From: Pseudomonas pharyngis
GTDB lineage: Bacteria > Pseudomonadota > Gammaproteobacteria > Pseudomonadales > Pseudomonadaceae
Length of the DNA stretch: 64,000 nt
Direction: 5' to 3'
Assembly (NCBI RefSeq): GCF_021602345.1
Contig: NZ_BQID01000005.1
Span: 336,116-400,115 of the forward strand
A program made the translations under genes and the position numbers. Shown one piece after another: positions 53,953 through 62,757 of the stretch; the stretch's first letter is position 1; each line of letters starts with the position of its first letter. The notes beneath the pieces are model-generated. The model had not been told where the DNA came from and ran no database searches. It saw only the letters and a list, made by a program, of their open reading frames with translations.

Positions 53953-56397
53953 TTACACATGCGGTTCATCGTAGAGTTTGCGGTTCTGCAACTGCTGCGT
54001 GGCCTGCTGCATTTGCTGCGCGATGTAGGGCTGCAGCTCTCGCGCCATTTGCGCCGGATCCTTGGCATCGCCTTGGACTGTGATGTGCAGCGGCGCCGAA
54101 ATCTCGACCCGCTGCTCGACCTTCGGCGTGTCTGCTTTCGCGGCCGGAACCGGGGCGGCCAACAATGCCGGAGGCACCGGCGTTGTAGCAGGTGCTGCAA
54201 GCGACCGGGCCACATCGCCCATTGCTGCAGGTGCCAATGGACCAGCAGCGGCCTTGGGCTCGAACGACTTTGCAATATCGCCCATCACCGGCGGCAGGTT
54301 TTTGCCGGCGCTGGCCATCATCAATGGCCCGGCATCCGGTACTCGCTTGAGGGACTCATCGGTGCCGAATAGTTTTTTGCCCAAAAAACCGCCGGCCGCA
54401 TCGCCGCCCATGTAACCGAGGTATCCGCCGATCAGCCCACCGACGATGTTGCCAATGATCGGCACCGCCGTTCCGATGGCGGCGCCCGCAGCTGCTCCGG
54501 CCAAAGTGCCGGCCAGTCCACCCGCAGCCTCGCCGTAGCCTTCGGCTTTTTCGTCTTGAGTCACGGCATTTTCGTAGGTGTCGTAGGCCTTGAAGCCGGC
54601 GTCGACCACCGCCAAGATCGCCGGCCCCTTGACGCCATCGGCGATCTTGCCGCCGCGACCACCGCCTCCGCTGCCACCACCCTTTCCGCCTTTGCCCCTC
54701 TTACTTTCGCCGCCACTCACGTCACCGGCATCCAGCCCACTACCTGCACCTGGCAGGTTAGTGACGATCACCTTTTGCGGGATGTTCGGATTGCCCATCA
54801 GCGTGCCGCGCCCGAGGTTCATCAGACCCTTGCCGACCTTGAATGCGCTGACCGCGCCCTTGAGCGCAACGAGTCCAGCCACGGCCGTGCCGATCCCAAC
54901 GACAACTCGTGGAAACTCATCGGCGAACCCCGACAGCTTGCGACTGACGTTGTTGATACCGTCGGCCACGGTGTCGGTTACCGGCCGCAGCGCATCGCCG
55001 ATGCTGCGCATGGCGTCATCCATGGACTGTGCCATCTCGGACCATTTCTGCGCCGAGGTTTGTCGACGCTCAGCCAGGTTCTTGTCGAGGATTCCGGTAG
55101 CGTCGGCCGAGTCCTTTTTCAGCTGGCTGTATAGATCCTTGTTCTGCATGTACGCGGTCAGGGCTGCTTTCACCTGCATGTCAGCAAACAAGTCACCCGT
55201 GCGCAAAGCCTCTTCCAGCGACTTCATCATGGCCTTGGCCTTTTCGGGATCGGCCTCTTTGCTGATAGCGGCCGTGGCCTTGGCCATTTCGGCGGCTCGC
55301 TTCGGATCGATCGCCTGGATGTACTTCTGGGCCAGGGCAAAACTGGACTCCAGTGTGGACATGCCGTTTTGCAAACCTGTCTGCATCGAGCCCTTGTAGT
55401 CGATGCCGGCCTTTTTGTAAGCTTCGACCGTCTCGCCAGAACCGATTTTTTCCATCCAGTTTTTGAGGTTGTTCGCCGCCTCGTCCGAACCGCCGGCCGT
55501 CTTCATCTGCACCTGAAGCATGGCGCCCAGCTGCGTCACCGAATCCATGCCGGTGATGCCCAGCTTGCCCATGCCGGCCAGCAGTTCAGGAAACCAACGT
55601 GCCATGTCGACCGCTTCAAAGCTGCCTGCTTGCCCCTGATAGGCGATGGCTTCCAGCGCTTTCTCCATCACCTTGGGGTCAGTGATCTTGGCGTTCTGTC
55701 CCAGAGCATTGATCATCCTGGCCGTTTCAGTGCCCTCCGATCCCTGTCCCACGGCAAACTTGGCCGCCGTCGGTGCATAGGCCAGTGCCTTGTCCAGCTC
55801 CATGCCGGCACCGACCAGGGCGTTGACCACTTCGGCCACCTGATTGCGTGCCATGCCGGTATCGCGCGACGTGTCGATCACGGTCTTGGACAGCTGCGCC
55901 TCTTCCGGCGAGTTGGCAATGTTGGCCTTGATCGCGATGTCGCGAATGATCGCGCCGTAATCGGCACTGACCTTGGTCGGAATGGCTGCGGCGGCGGTCA
56001 GCGCTCCGGCCTGACCGAGGGTGCTTTTCAGACCGGACCGGCCCTCCTCGATCTGCCGGTGTCCCAGTGCTTTCAATTCAGCGCCGGCGGCCACGCGCCC
56101 CATCGTCGCGTAAGCCTTGCTCAACCGCCCCACCTCGACGCCCTGTTTCTTAAGCAGCGCGAGGTTCTTTTCATACTTGGCTAGCAGCTTGTCGGCGCCT
56201 TCAGCGCCGGTCGTATGCGCCTTGCGCCATTCATCGCGCAGACGCATCGTGTCGCCGATGGTGTTCTGCAGGACTCGGGCCTTGCTGCCTACCGAATCCA
56301 GATGTTTGATCTTGCTTTCGACGTCCTTGAACGCTTTGCCCACCGTCGGATCGACGGCGCCGCCAATGACAAAGCCAAGCGCGAGGTTCTTCGCCAT
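53953..56397 (-). CDS. Phage tail tape measure protein
   Basis: 814 residues. N-terminal helical part with the TP901 core pattern (MAKNLALGFVIGGAVDPTVGKAF, VIDTSRDTGMARNQVAEVVNALVGAGME), a central hydrophobic section with glycine-zipper runs (GAAAGAAIGTAVPIIGNIVGGLIGGYLGYMGG), a Gly/Ser-rich low-complexity linker at about 560-590, and a Gln-rich end. It sets tail length, about 0.15 nm per residue, so roughly 120 nm. Followed by U, X as in P2. Confidence 0.93.
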   Translation of the reverse strand: MAKNLALGFVIGGAVDPTVGKAFKDVESKIKHLDSVGSKARVLQNTIGDTMRLRDEWRKAHTTGAEGADKLLAKYEKNLALLKKQGVEVGRLSKAYATMGRVAAGAELKALGHRQIEEGRSGLKSTLGQAGALTAAAAIPTKVSADYGAIIRDIAIKANIANSPEEAQLSKTVIDTSRDTGMARNQVAEVVNALVGAGMELDKALAYAPTAAKFAVGQGSEGTETARMINALGQNAKITDPKVMEKALEAIAYQGQAGSFEAVDMARWFPELLAGMGKLGITGMDSVTQLGAMLQVQMKTAGGSDEAANNLKNWMEKIGSGETVEAYKKAGIDYKGSMQTGLQNGMSTLESSFALAQKYIQAIDPKRAAEMAKATAAISKEADPEKAKAMMKSLEEALRTGDLFADMQVKAALTAYMQNKDLYSQLKKDSADATGILDKNLAERRQTSAQKWSEMAQSMDDAMRSIGDALRPVTDTVADGINNVSRKLSGFADEFPRVVVGIGTAVAGLVALKGAVSAFKVGKGLMNLGRGTLMGNPNIPQKVIVTNLPGAGSGLDAGDVSGGESKRGKGGKGGGSGGGGRGGKIADGVKGPAILAVVDAGFKAYDTYENAVTQDEKAEGYGEAAGGLAGTLAGAAAGAAIGTAVPIIGNIVGGLIGGYLGYMGGDAAGGFLGKKLFGTDESLKRVPDAGPLMMASAGKNLPPVMGDIAKSFEPKAAAGPLAPAAMGDVARSLAAPATTPVPPALLAAPVPAAKADTPKVEQRVEISAPLHITVQGDAKDPAQMARELQPYIAQQMQQATQQLQNRKLYDEPHV

Positions 56398-56435
56398 GAG
56401 CGTGCCTTATGCGTCGGAAAGTGTTGAGCGGTGGC

Positions 56436-56552
56436 TCAGTCAGAGAGCCACCACACCAGTTCGTTGAAGGGCATGGCCGTGATCTCAGCTGCCGAGAACC
56501 CGGTTTCTTTGGCCATGCGTTTGGCCAGGAGCTTCAACGTGGAGCCGTCACA
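56436..56552 (-). CDS. Tail protein E' (GpE-like), likely made by frameshift or reinitiation
   Basis: 38 codons (Cys-Asp-Gly-Ser... to WWLSD) lie between E and the tape measure in the frame +1/-2 to gene E, with no good start codon; the frame is also open 20 codons upstream within E. The end, SAAEITAMPFNELVWWLSD, matches the short GpE family (M..xEL..W). In P2, E and E+E' are made from one start by frameshifting. I see no clear slippery heptamer, so the mechanism is open; an ATG at 56516 would give 26 residues. Confidence 0.55.
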   Translation of the reverse strand, partial: CDGSTLKLLAKRMAKETGFSAAEITAMPFNELVWWLSD

Positions 56553-56553
56553 T

Positions 56554-56868
56554 TTACTCGTCCGTGACCAGACGAAAATAGCCGGTCTGCAGGCGCATGT
56601 AATCGACCAGCTTGAGCGCTAACAGATCCGCCTCCGGGGTCTGGGTCAGCGAGGCAAACAACGACAGTTCCCGCTGCTCGGCGTCACCGTTAGAGGCCGC
56701 TTGCGCGGCCCGCACATCCCGCACGCAAGGTGCGCGCATCGCCAGGCGGTCGACCTGAACACCATTGAGTTCGGTCGGATATTTGAAGCTGATTCGACAA
56801 CCTTCGTCGGTGAGCTCCATCCACTTTGGCAGCGGCTCTTCGGGTGTGGTTTGAGTTGCTTGATTCAT
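56554..56868 (-). CDS. Phage tail assembly chaperone E
   Basis: 104 residues. Pattern typical of gpE-type tail assembly proteins (LPKWMELTDEGCRISFKYPTELNGVQVDRLAMRAPCVRDV, ADLLALKLVDYMRLQTGYFRLV). It lies between tube and tape measure, the normal place, and works with E' in chaperoning the tape measure. Confidence 0.88.
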   Translation of the reverse strand: MNQATQTTPEEPLPKWMELTDEGCRISFKYPTELNGVQVDRLAMRAPCVRDVRAAQAASNGDAEQRELSLFASLTQTPEADLLALKLVDYMRLQTGYFRLVTDE

Positions 56869-56878
56869 TGCGTATTCC

Positions 56879-57382
56879 TTAAAGGCCCAGGGCCGAACGT
56901 TCTTCTGCGAGCTGGTCGACGCCGTCGATCACCAGCACCATGCCGACCATGTCGATCTCGTAAATCAATCGACCGCCGACTTCGAGCTTGTAGTAGGTCA
57001 ATGCCATGCTGTGTTTGGTCTCGGCTTTTTCACCGGCCTTCCAGTCGCCCATGTCGACTTCTTTCAGGCCACCACGCATGGTGACGATGACCGGGGTGAC
57101 CTTGCCCTGAAGGCCCTTGAAAGTGCCGCGAAACACGGCATTGCAGGCGGTGCGGTCGGACAGCCCGAACCACTTCAACGCCTCACGACGCACGCCGTTG
57201 GTGGTGAATCCGGATTCGAGCTTTTCGACACCAACCGGGATTTCGATCTCACCGGCCATGCCGCCGCCCCGGTAGGTTTCGGTTTTCAGCACGACCTTGG
57301 GCAAGGTCAGGCTCGGCACATCACCGGAGAAACTGACGCCGTCGATGAACGCCGCGCAATTGGACAACACTTCAGGTTTCAT
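56879..57382 (-). CDS. Phage major tail tube protein
   Basis: 167 residues, the size of P2 FII (172). MKPEVLSNCAAFIDGVSFSGDVPSLTLPKVVLKTETYRGGGMAGEIEIPVG is the FII start, and GLKEVDMGDWKAGEKAETKHSMALTYYKLEV the core beta region. Hexamers stack to form the inner tube. 12 bp after the sheath gene. Confidence 0.93.
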   Translation of the reverse strand: MKPEVLSNCAAFIDGVSFSGDVPSLTLPKVVLKTETYRGGGMAGEIEIPVGVEKLESGFTTNGVRREALKWFGLSDRTACNAVFRGTFKGLQGKVTPVIVTMRGGLKEVDMGDWKAGEKAETKHSMALTYYKLEVGGRLIYEIDMVGMVLVIDGVDQLAEERSALGL

Positions 57383-57394
57383 CAGGGGGCCTCC

Positions 57395-58561
57395 TTAGGC
57401 CGATTCGAGGACTTCGGTCATCCATTGGTTGGTGACTTCGAAGAGGAAATTCGGGTTTTCGGCCGGCGGCACGTCGGTGAAGCGGATCCGCCAGAACACC
57501 TTGCCCTGCTCAATCTGGCTGGCCGTGTTCAGCTCCTCATCCGCGAACACCTCGGAGTTGATCACGGCACCCTGATTCTTCAGGTCCCGCATGAACGCTT
57601 CCAAGCCGTCGGTGACGTCCTTGACGTAGGTCTTGGTGATCGAACGGTCGACCGCCCACTTGTGCCCGGCCTGCACCGCGTCCATGAGGATGAACAGCGT
57701 ACGCACGCGGGTGACGAACGACCATTTCGGATCGCTCGACAGGGTGCGGTTGCCCCACAGCCGGTAACCGTCGTCGCGAATGATCGTGGTGATGTTCGCG
57801 TTGTTGAGCAGGTTGGCCCGGCAGGTCTCGTCTCCATCCAGGTACTCGACGGCGCGAGTGGTGCCGGTGATGCCGGTGAACTCCTTGTTCGACGGCGAGG
57901 CCCAGAAACCGTAGGTGGCATCCGTCCAGGCGAACAGGCCGGCGGTCCATGCCGATCCCGGCGCATCAACGGTCTTGCTGGTATCGGTGTCCCAGAACTG
58001 CACCCCAGGGTCGACCATGAACAGGTTGCGGCTGCCGAAGTTGTCGGCGTAGGCCATCGCGGCCTCGTCAGTGGTGCATGGCCCATCGATGATGCCGATG
58101 GCTCGCAGTTTTTGCGCGAGGGCGTCCATCGCCGTCGCCACGGCCTGTGTCGCTGAATGCCCTGGGGCGATCAGCAATCGCGGCTGGGCGTTGAACAGGC
58201 TTTTGCCATCAAGCAGCGCCTGCAGGCCAGTACGCTGTCCGGAGGCCAAGACGCCGCCGATGATCGCCGAGGTCTGAAGTGCGGGATCCTCCATCTTCGG
58301 CACGCCGATGGCGACGATCACCGCCTTGGCCTTGGTGTAGATCGCCTGGCAAGCCTTGGTGATCGCTGAACCCGCGCCGAATGCGGCGATGGCTTCGCGC
58401 TCGGTGGTGATCAGTTTGAGCTCACCGGCCTTGGCGGTACCGCCGCCGACCAGTCCAGGGGTGAAGGTGTCGCACAGGCCGATGATCGACGAGGACGGCA
58501 GCGAGATAGTGCGTACGCCGGTATCGACCGAAGTGGTCGTAACGCCGTGATAAAAGCTCAT
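57395..58561 (-). CDS. Phage tail sheath protein
   Basis: 388 residues from the ATG at 58561, near the 396 of P2 FI. N-terminal MSFYHGVTTTSVDTGVRTISLPSSSIIGLCDTFTPG, the TSAIIGGVLASGQRTGLQALLDG region, and the C-terminal domain SQIEQGKVFWRIRFTDVPPAENPNFLFEVTNQWM that links neighbouring subunits. It contracts to drive the tube through the cell envelope. Followed directly by the tube gene. Confidence 0.95.
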   Translation of the reverse strand: MSFYHGVTTTSVDTGVRTISLPSSSIIGLCDTFTPGLVGGGTAKAGELKLITTEREAIAAFGAGSAITKACQAIYTKAKAVIVAIGVPKMEDPALQTSAIIGGVLASGQRTGLQALLDGKSLFNAQPRLLIAPGHSATQAVATAMDALAQKLRAIGIIDGPCTTDEAAMAYADNFGSRNLFMVDPGVQFWDTDTSKTVDAPGSAWTAGLFAWTDATYGFWASPSNKEFTGITGTTRAVEYLDGDETCRANLLNNANITTIIRDDGYRLWGNRTLSSDPKWSFVTRVRTLFILMDAVQAGHKWAVDRSITKTYVKDVTDGLEAFMRDLKNQGAVINSEVFADEELNTASQIEQGKVFWRIRFTDVPPAENPNFLFEVTNQWMTEVLESA

Positions 58562-58582
58562 AGAGGTCAATCTCCAGAAACG

Positions 58583-58605
58583 AAAAAGCCCCGCAAAAGC
58601 GAGGC
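58583..58605 (-). terminator. Terminator-like hairpin upstream of the sheath gene
   Basis: On the minus strand AGCCTCGC pairs with GCGGGGCT (one wobble) around TTTT, followed by five T. It lies between the fibre chaperone and the sheath, and may attenuate the late transcript. Confidence 0.65.
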
Positions 58606-58664
58606 TGTGAATGTGTAAGTGAGGCGGATAACAGAAAAGAAAATGCCCCGTCATTGCGGAGCGA

Positions 58665-59087
58665 TTATTGGGCTTGGCCGGCTACCCAATCAGGCATCGC
58701 TGGGCGATGCGCCTTATCAGGGAATTCGGCGCTGGCCGGCCAATCCCGCAAGAGCTGGATGTAATCCAGAAGCTCGCCGAACTGTTCAGCCGATAATGTC
58801 GTCTCGCGCGCTCTGTCCACCTCATCGCGGTGTCGTTCACGCAGCCACAGTACCCGCTCAATCTCGGCGTCACGCCAACCGCGTTCCGCCTCCGCCAGCT
58901 CGTCGGTGGATGGATCGATCAGAATCGGCAGTCCCGATTCATCATGACCGCGCACCTTTCCCGGCGCCGGATTCCCCATCACCGAAAGTATCCGATCCAA
59001 ATCGATCTGCACTGCATCGGCAGGCATGCTTTCGTGCAGACCCTCCAGATAAGTGCAGCCCGTTGACTGACTGTAAAAACTCTTCAT
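58665..59087 (-). CDS. Phage tail fibre assembly chaperone
   Basis: 140 residues. The start MKSFYSQSTGCTYLEGLHESMPADAVQI and GNPAPGKVRGHDESGLPILID are typical of the Pseudomonas tail fibre assembly proteins that follow fibre genes, with a helical C-terminal part (WRDAEIERVLWLRERHRDEVDRAR). 9 bp after the fibre gene. It helps the fibre trimer fold. Confidence 0.85.
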   Translation of the reverse strand: MKSFYSQSTGCTYLEGLHESMPADAVQIDLDRILSVMGNPAPGKVRGHDESGLPILIDPSTDELAEAERGWRDAEIERVLWLRERHRDEVDRARETTLSAEQFGELLDYIQLLRDWPASAEFPDKAHRPAMPDWVAGQAQ

Positions 59088-59096
59088 GAATCCCCC

Positions 59097-60653
59097 TTAA
59101 CGCCCGATACCGATGGCGCCGAAACTGAATGGCAGGATTGAGGAAAACGCGGCGAATTTCGTCAGTTGCTTGTCACCCAATGAAATGCTGCCAGGTGAAG
59201 ACCCGTTAGCCCCCGTCACCCAAACGCCGTAACAGGCATTTGGAAAGCCCAGCACCCACGTCGAATAGGCTCCCTGAGTTCCCAGATTGGTCGTCCCGAT
59301 CCACTGCAGGATCAATCCGCCCAGCCAGGAAGGAAAAACGATGTAACCGTTATTCGCAAAGACTGCTGAGAATCCCCAGCGGAGCTTTTTCGGTGTGACG
59401 ATAGTGGCGTCATCGGCGCCCGCATCGATCAGCGCCTGCGTAGCGATCTTGGCCGTACCGAGCTTGATCTCAGTGGCCTGCGTCGCTAAGGCTGCCAGCG
59501 CCTGAATGTCAATGTTTCCCTGATTGATCGGCGCGTTCCAGGCCTTGATGCACCACATTACCGACACGTTTCGCGGGCGCATCACACCTGCGTCAGCAAA
59601 ACCAGGATCTACCTGAACCCCGGTGTTGACTACCGACCGCTTTACACCGGGATAGTCGCTCGCAATAAATGCGTCAGCCTGCGCCGCTGCAACCGTTGCC
59701 GCCACAACCTCCACCGTGGGAGTTACGGACTGGTTACTGTCGAAGACTGTAACCGTACCTTTCTGCGAAGAACCCACAACACGGCCGACATCCACACCGC
59801 GCCCATGATCCCAGCCGCGCAGAAACTCGCCGCGCGAATCCGGCAAGCGGAAATTGCCGGCGCCTTCATCGCCTTTGTTGAAAGCCGTGCCGAGGAACGT
59901 CGCCAGATCGGGATAGACCGCAATGCTCTTGACGCTGCCGTCCAGCTCCAGAAACCCGGGCGCGACCTTGTCTTGCGGAAACGCCACGGTGGCACCGACC
60001 GGCAAGGCGGAGGCCTGCGCGATCATCGATTCGATTTCTGGCTTTGTGTAGGTGTCCGTGATGCCCATACCGGCGAGCGTGCTCGGGTTATCACCCGACA
60101 CAAAAACCCCGCGATCATTGACCTTGACCCGCGTGAACTGGCCCGGCGTCTTGTTCTTCGGCAGCACTTCCAGAATCGCCGCTTCGACAAAGGCCCGCGT
60201 GGCCAGCACCACCGCCGGGTCAATCTTGAGCTGGATGTTGCCAGTGCTGGTGACGATGAAGTTCATGCGCACGATCTGCGTGCGGCCCGAGCCCTGTGAC
60301 AGCAACGGCTTGAAGCTCGGCGCGCAGTTGGCCACCGCCACCAGATCGCCGTCCGCGTCGTACAGGCCGATCTCGCGGATCCAGCGCCCTCCCTCATCGG
60401 CCGGAATGACCTGCTCAGCAATCAGCACTGCCGGGTTAACAGGGTCGACGAACAGCCGGTTGAGCGGCTTGCGCCGCCATTCGTTAATCAGCTTGGTCTG
60501 CCCTTCAGCGGGGATGACCGGATCGATGTTGTTGGCGTCCCCGACGCCCATTTGGGTGATCAGCCAGGGAATGCCGAGCGCGTCGGCGTTCGCTTGTTTG
60601 GCCTTTCCCACAGTCGTGAGAATGGCGAAAAACTGTGAGTTCGCATCAGTCAT
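59097..60653 (-). CDS. Phage tail fibre protein
   Basis: 518 residues. N-terminal DUF3751-like baseplate-binding domain (FFAILTTVGKAKQANADALGIPWLITQMGVGDAN, to ~150), a shaft, a tail-collar segment at about 235 (GFLELDGSVKSIAVYPDLATFLG ... SRGEFLRGWDHGRGVD), then a C-terminal receptor part (KLRWGFSAVFANNGYIVFPSWLGGLILQWIGTTN) which is like the fibre tips of pyocins. The end is the host-range part and is expected to vary. Overlaps gene I by 4 bp. Confidence 0.92.
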   Translation of the reverse strand: MTDANSQFFAILTTVGKAKQANADALGIPWLITQMGVGDANNIDPVIPAEGQTKLINEWRRKPLNRLFVDPVNPAVLIAEQVIPADEGGRWIREIGLYDADGDLVAVANCAPSFKPLLSQGSGRTQIVRMNFIVTSTGNIQLKIDPAVVLATRAFVEAAILEVLPKNKTPGQFTRVKVNDRGVFVSGDNPSTLAGMGITDTYTKPEIESMIAQASALPVGATVAFPQDKVAPGFLELDGSVKSIAVYPDLATFLGTAFNKGDEGAGNFRLPDSRGEFLRGWDHGRGVDVGRVVGSSQKGTVTVFDSNQSVTPTVEVVAATVAAAQADAFIASDYPGVKRSVVNTGVQVDPGFADAGVMRPRNVSVMWCIKAWNAPINQGNIDIQALAALATQATEIKLGTAKIATQALIDAGADDATIVTPKKLRWGFSAVFANNGYIVFPSWLGGLILQWIGTTNLGTQGAYSTWVLGFPNACYGVWVTGANGSSPGSISLGDKQLTKFAAFSSILPFSFGAIGIGR

Positions 60654-61255
60654 TGATAGATGTCCAGGGTGTCTATGGTGTGTTCGCGCCCGACCACGCC
60701 GAAACGGCCGGTGACTTCGATGTCGCGCATCACAGGCGGGTAGACGTCGATTTCGTCGCCTTCGTAGAGGGACGCTGCAATGTTCAATTCGCCTTGCGTT
60801 TCAAGGCTGATGGCCAGGCCGGTGAGTTGCCGGCTGACGGGTTTGGCGTCATCGATCAGACGTTCGAGTTCGAGGTACATTTCCTCGGTGATGCCGGTGT
60901 CAAGGACACCGACCTTCAGGGCGAAGGTGCCCGGCACGCCTTCCGGCACGGTCTGCCACCACTCCAGCACCTCGATCAGGTAGCCCAGTGGCTCGACTAC
61001 CCGACGTAAAGCACCGATGGTGCCCTTGTGCTTGTGGATATAGAACGAGGCCTTGATCGCGGCGCGCTTGACCGGTTCCGGCCACTCCGGATCCCAGCGG
61101 TCGACCGACCAGGCCCAAGCCAGATGTGGCAGCAAATGCTCCGGGCAGGAATCTGGGTTGTACAGCGCGCGCAACGGAATCAAGGTGGTCTCGGCGAAGG
61201 TCGCTTCGATACCCCGTTCCAGTGGCGTGCTGTTGAGCGGTAAGAGACTGCGCAT
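60650..61255 (-). CDS. Phage tail protein I
   Basis: 201 residues. Pattern of P2 gpI: SLLPLNSTPLERGIEATFAET, LPHLAWAWSVDRWDPEWPEPVKRAAIKASFYIHKHKGTIGALRRVVEPLGY. Part of the baseplate wedge, joins J to the fibre. Start follows the J stop directly, and the end overlaps the fibre start. Confidence 0.94.
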   Translation of the reverse strand: MRSLLPLNSTPLERGIEATFAETTLIPLRALYNPDSCPEHLLPHLAWAWSVDRWDPEWPEPVKRAAIKASFYIHKHKGTIGALRRVVEPLGYLIEVLEWWQTVPEGVPGTFALKVGVLDTGITEEMYLELERLIDDAKPVSRQLTGLAISLETQGELNIAASLYEGDEIDVYPPVMRDIEVTGRFGVVGREHTIDTLDIYQ

Positions 61256-62140
61256 TCAACCTCCCAGCACGACGGTGTAACCCGTGCAGTACGCGGCCTG
61301 TGCCTTTGTAGGTTTCAGATCCTGCCAATCCTTCAGTTCCACCCGGCCGACACCGGCGACATGCAGCTGCGCATCGACACCGGACCGAGCCACCTCGACG
61401 CCCAAGCGGCGCCGTGGATTGATCCAGGCTTCCAGTCGACGGATCGCCTCGGTCAGCGCTGCGTCGTTCTCCGGGCCGCTACCTTTCATGTGCAGCACGG
61501 CGTCGACGCGATAACGTAGGATCTCGGCGCCGCGCACGGTGACGCGGTCGCCCACAGGGCGCACGTCATCGTCGTTCACGGCCGCCGCAACCAAAGCCAA
61601 GATCTGCGGCCCAGCCGTGCCGTCGCCCTCCAGTCCCAGCACTGTGACATCGACGCAGGCCGGTTTCGGACTTTCGGCCGTCGCATCGGCCACCAGCGCC
61701 GAGGCGTTCCGAGCATGGAGGATGTAGCTGTTGCGCGGCCCGGCCGTGGTCAGTCCTTCGTAGGCCAGCTGCACCCGCTCACGCAGCGCATCGTGGGACT
61801 CCATCACCGCCTCCACCGGCGGCACAGCCAACGGATCCGCAGCCTGGATCACCAGGCGCTTGAGGTTGACGTTGGCGGCCAGGTGATCCAGATCAGTGCC
61901 GGTGGCATAGGCCAACAACTGGGCCTTGGCCGCGTCGTTGACTCGCGCCCGATTGCCGAGCTTGATGTAGCTGCCAACCTCCAGCAGCTTGGTCACCGGA
62001 TCGCTCTCCAGCGAAGCTGTCCAGTTCTGACCCATGTGCCCACGGAACACGCCCAGCGCTTCGCTGTAGGTGTCCTCAAAGTCCAGCGGCTCCAGCACGT
62101 CCGGTGCCGGTAGCTCCGACAGATCCACCAGGGTACTCAT
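61256..62140 (-). CDS. Baseplate assembly protein J
   Basis: 294 residues from the ATG at 62140, which overlaps the W stop (ATGA). Typical gpJ: LAYATGTDLDHLAANVNLKRLVIQ, RERVQLAYEGLTTAGPRNSYILHARNAS, VLGLEGDGTAGPQILALVAAAVNDDDVRPVGDRVTV, RRRLGVEVARSGVDAQLHVAGVGRVEL. Forms the wedge of the baseplate. Confidence 0.95.
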   Translation of the reverse strand: MSTLVDLSELPAPDVLEPLDFEDTYSEALGVFRGHMGQNWTASLESDPVTKLLEVGSYIKLGNRARVNDAAKAQLLAYATGTDLDHLAANVNLKRLVIQAADPLAVPPVEAVMESHDALRERVQLAYEGLTTAGPRNSYILHARNASALVADATAESPKPACVDVTVLGLEGDGTAGPQILALVAAAVNDDDVRPVGDRVTVRGAEILRYRVDAVLHMKGSGPENDAALTEAIRRLEAWINPRRRLGVEVARSGVDAQLHVAGVGRVELKDWQDLKPTKAQAAYCTGYTVVLGG

Positions 62141-62463
62141 ACCCACACCTCCAACGTGCCGCGTTCACCGAGGTATTCGCCGCTGATCTTGAAATTGATT
62201 TGACCGCCCAGGACAGAGACCACCACGACACGCTCAAGCTTGAGCCGTGGCTCCCATTGGTTGAGCGCCCTTAAGGCCTCAGCCTGCGCCGCGCTTTTCC
62301 AGCCTTCGTTGATGGGCAGGTCAACCATGCGCCGGAGCTTGCTGCCGTACTCCGGCCGTTCGCGACGGCTTAGCAGCGGTGTGCCGAGGATGTCCGCGAC
62401 TGACTGACGTAGATGCTCGATGCCGGAGATGGGCTGCCCGGTGTGGCGATCCATTCCGATCAT
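62137..62463 (-). CDS. Baseplate protein W (GPW/gp25 family)
   Basis: 108 residues with the GPW/gp25 pattern (GIEHLRQSVADILGTPLLSRRERPEYGSKLRRMVDLPIN; later LRALNQWEPRLKLERVVV). It ties sheath and baseplate, and has a lysozyme-like-fold relative in T4 gp25. ATGA overlap with J. Confidence 0.94.
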   Translation of the reverse strand: MIGMDRHTGQPISGIEHLRQSVADILGTPLLSRRERPEYGSKLRRMVDLPINEGWKSAAQAEALRALNQWEPRLKLERVVVVSVLGGQINFKISGEYLGERGTLEVWV

Positions 62464-62468
62464 CGTGT

Positions 62469-62702
62469 CTACTCCTTGAGCTGCTCGTATTCAGGGTGGG
62501 CCTTGAGGCATTTCAGCGCGATGTCATCGCCCGCCTCGACCGAGACCAGGCTCTTGATCACGGGAATCGTGCGACCGTCCGGAAGGATCACCGTGCGCGA
62601 GGTGTAGAGGGTGTCGCGAAAAGTGAGCGACGAGGCGGCCGAGATCGGCTGGATAACAGCGGCAGAATCCTGCGTCGTTGAATGGTCTTGAGGTTTGGCC
62701 AT
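62469..62702 (-). CDS. Small phage protein between V and W, unknown
   Basis: 77 residues from the ATG at 62702. Sequence TFRDTLYTSRTVILPDGRTIPVIKSLVSVEAGDDIALKCLKAHPEYEQL, with a beta-hairpin-like motif. Its place between V and W fits the small extra protein seen in several Pseudomonas P2-like phages and tailocins. Its start follows a terminator-like hairpin at 62719. Function unknown. Confidence 0.65.
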   Translation of the reverse strand: MAKPQDHSTTQDSAAVIQPISAASSLTFRDTLYTSRTVILPDGRTIPVIKSLVSVEAGDDIALKCLKAHPEYEQLKE

Positions 62703-62718
62703 GATTGCTCCGGGCATG

Positions 62719-62740
62719 AAAAAGCCCGCACTGGGCGGGC
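62719..62740 (-). terminator. Terminator-like hairpin after gene V
   Basis: GCCCGC / GCGGGC with loop ACTGG; on the minus strand followed by five T. It lies inside the late operon and could weaken readthrough. Confidence 0.6.
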
Positions 62741-62757
62741 CGGATGGAAAAGATTCG

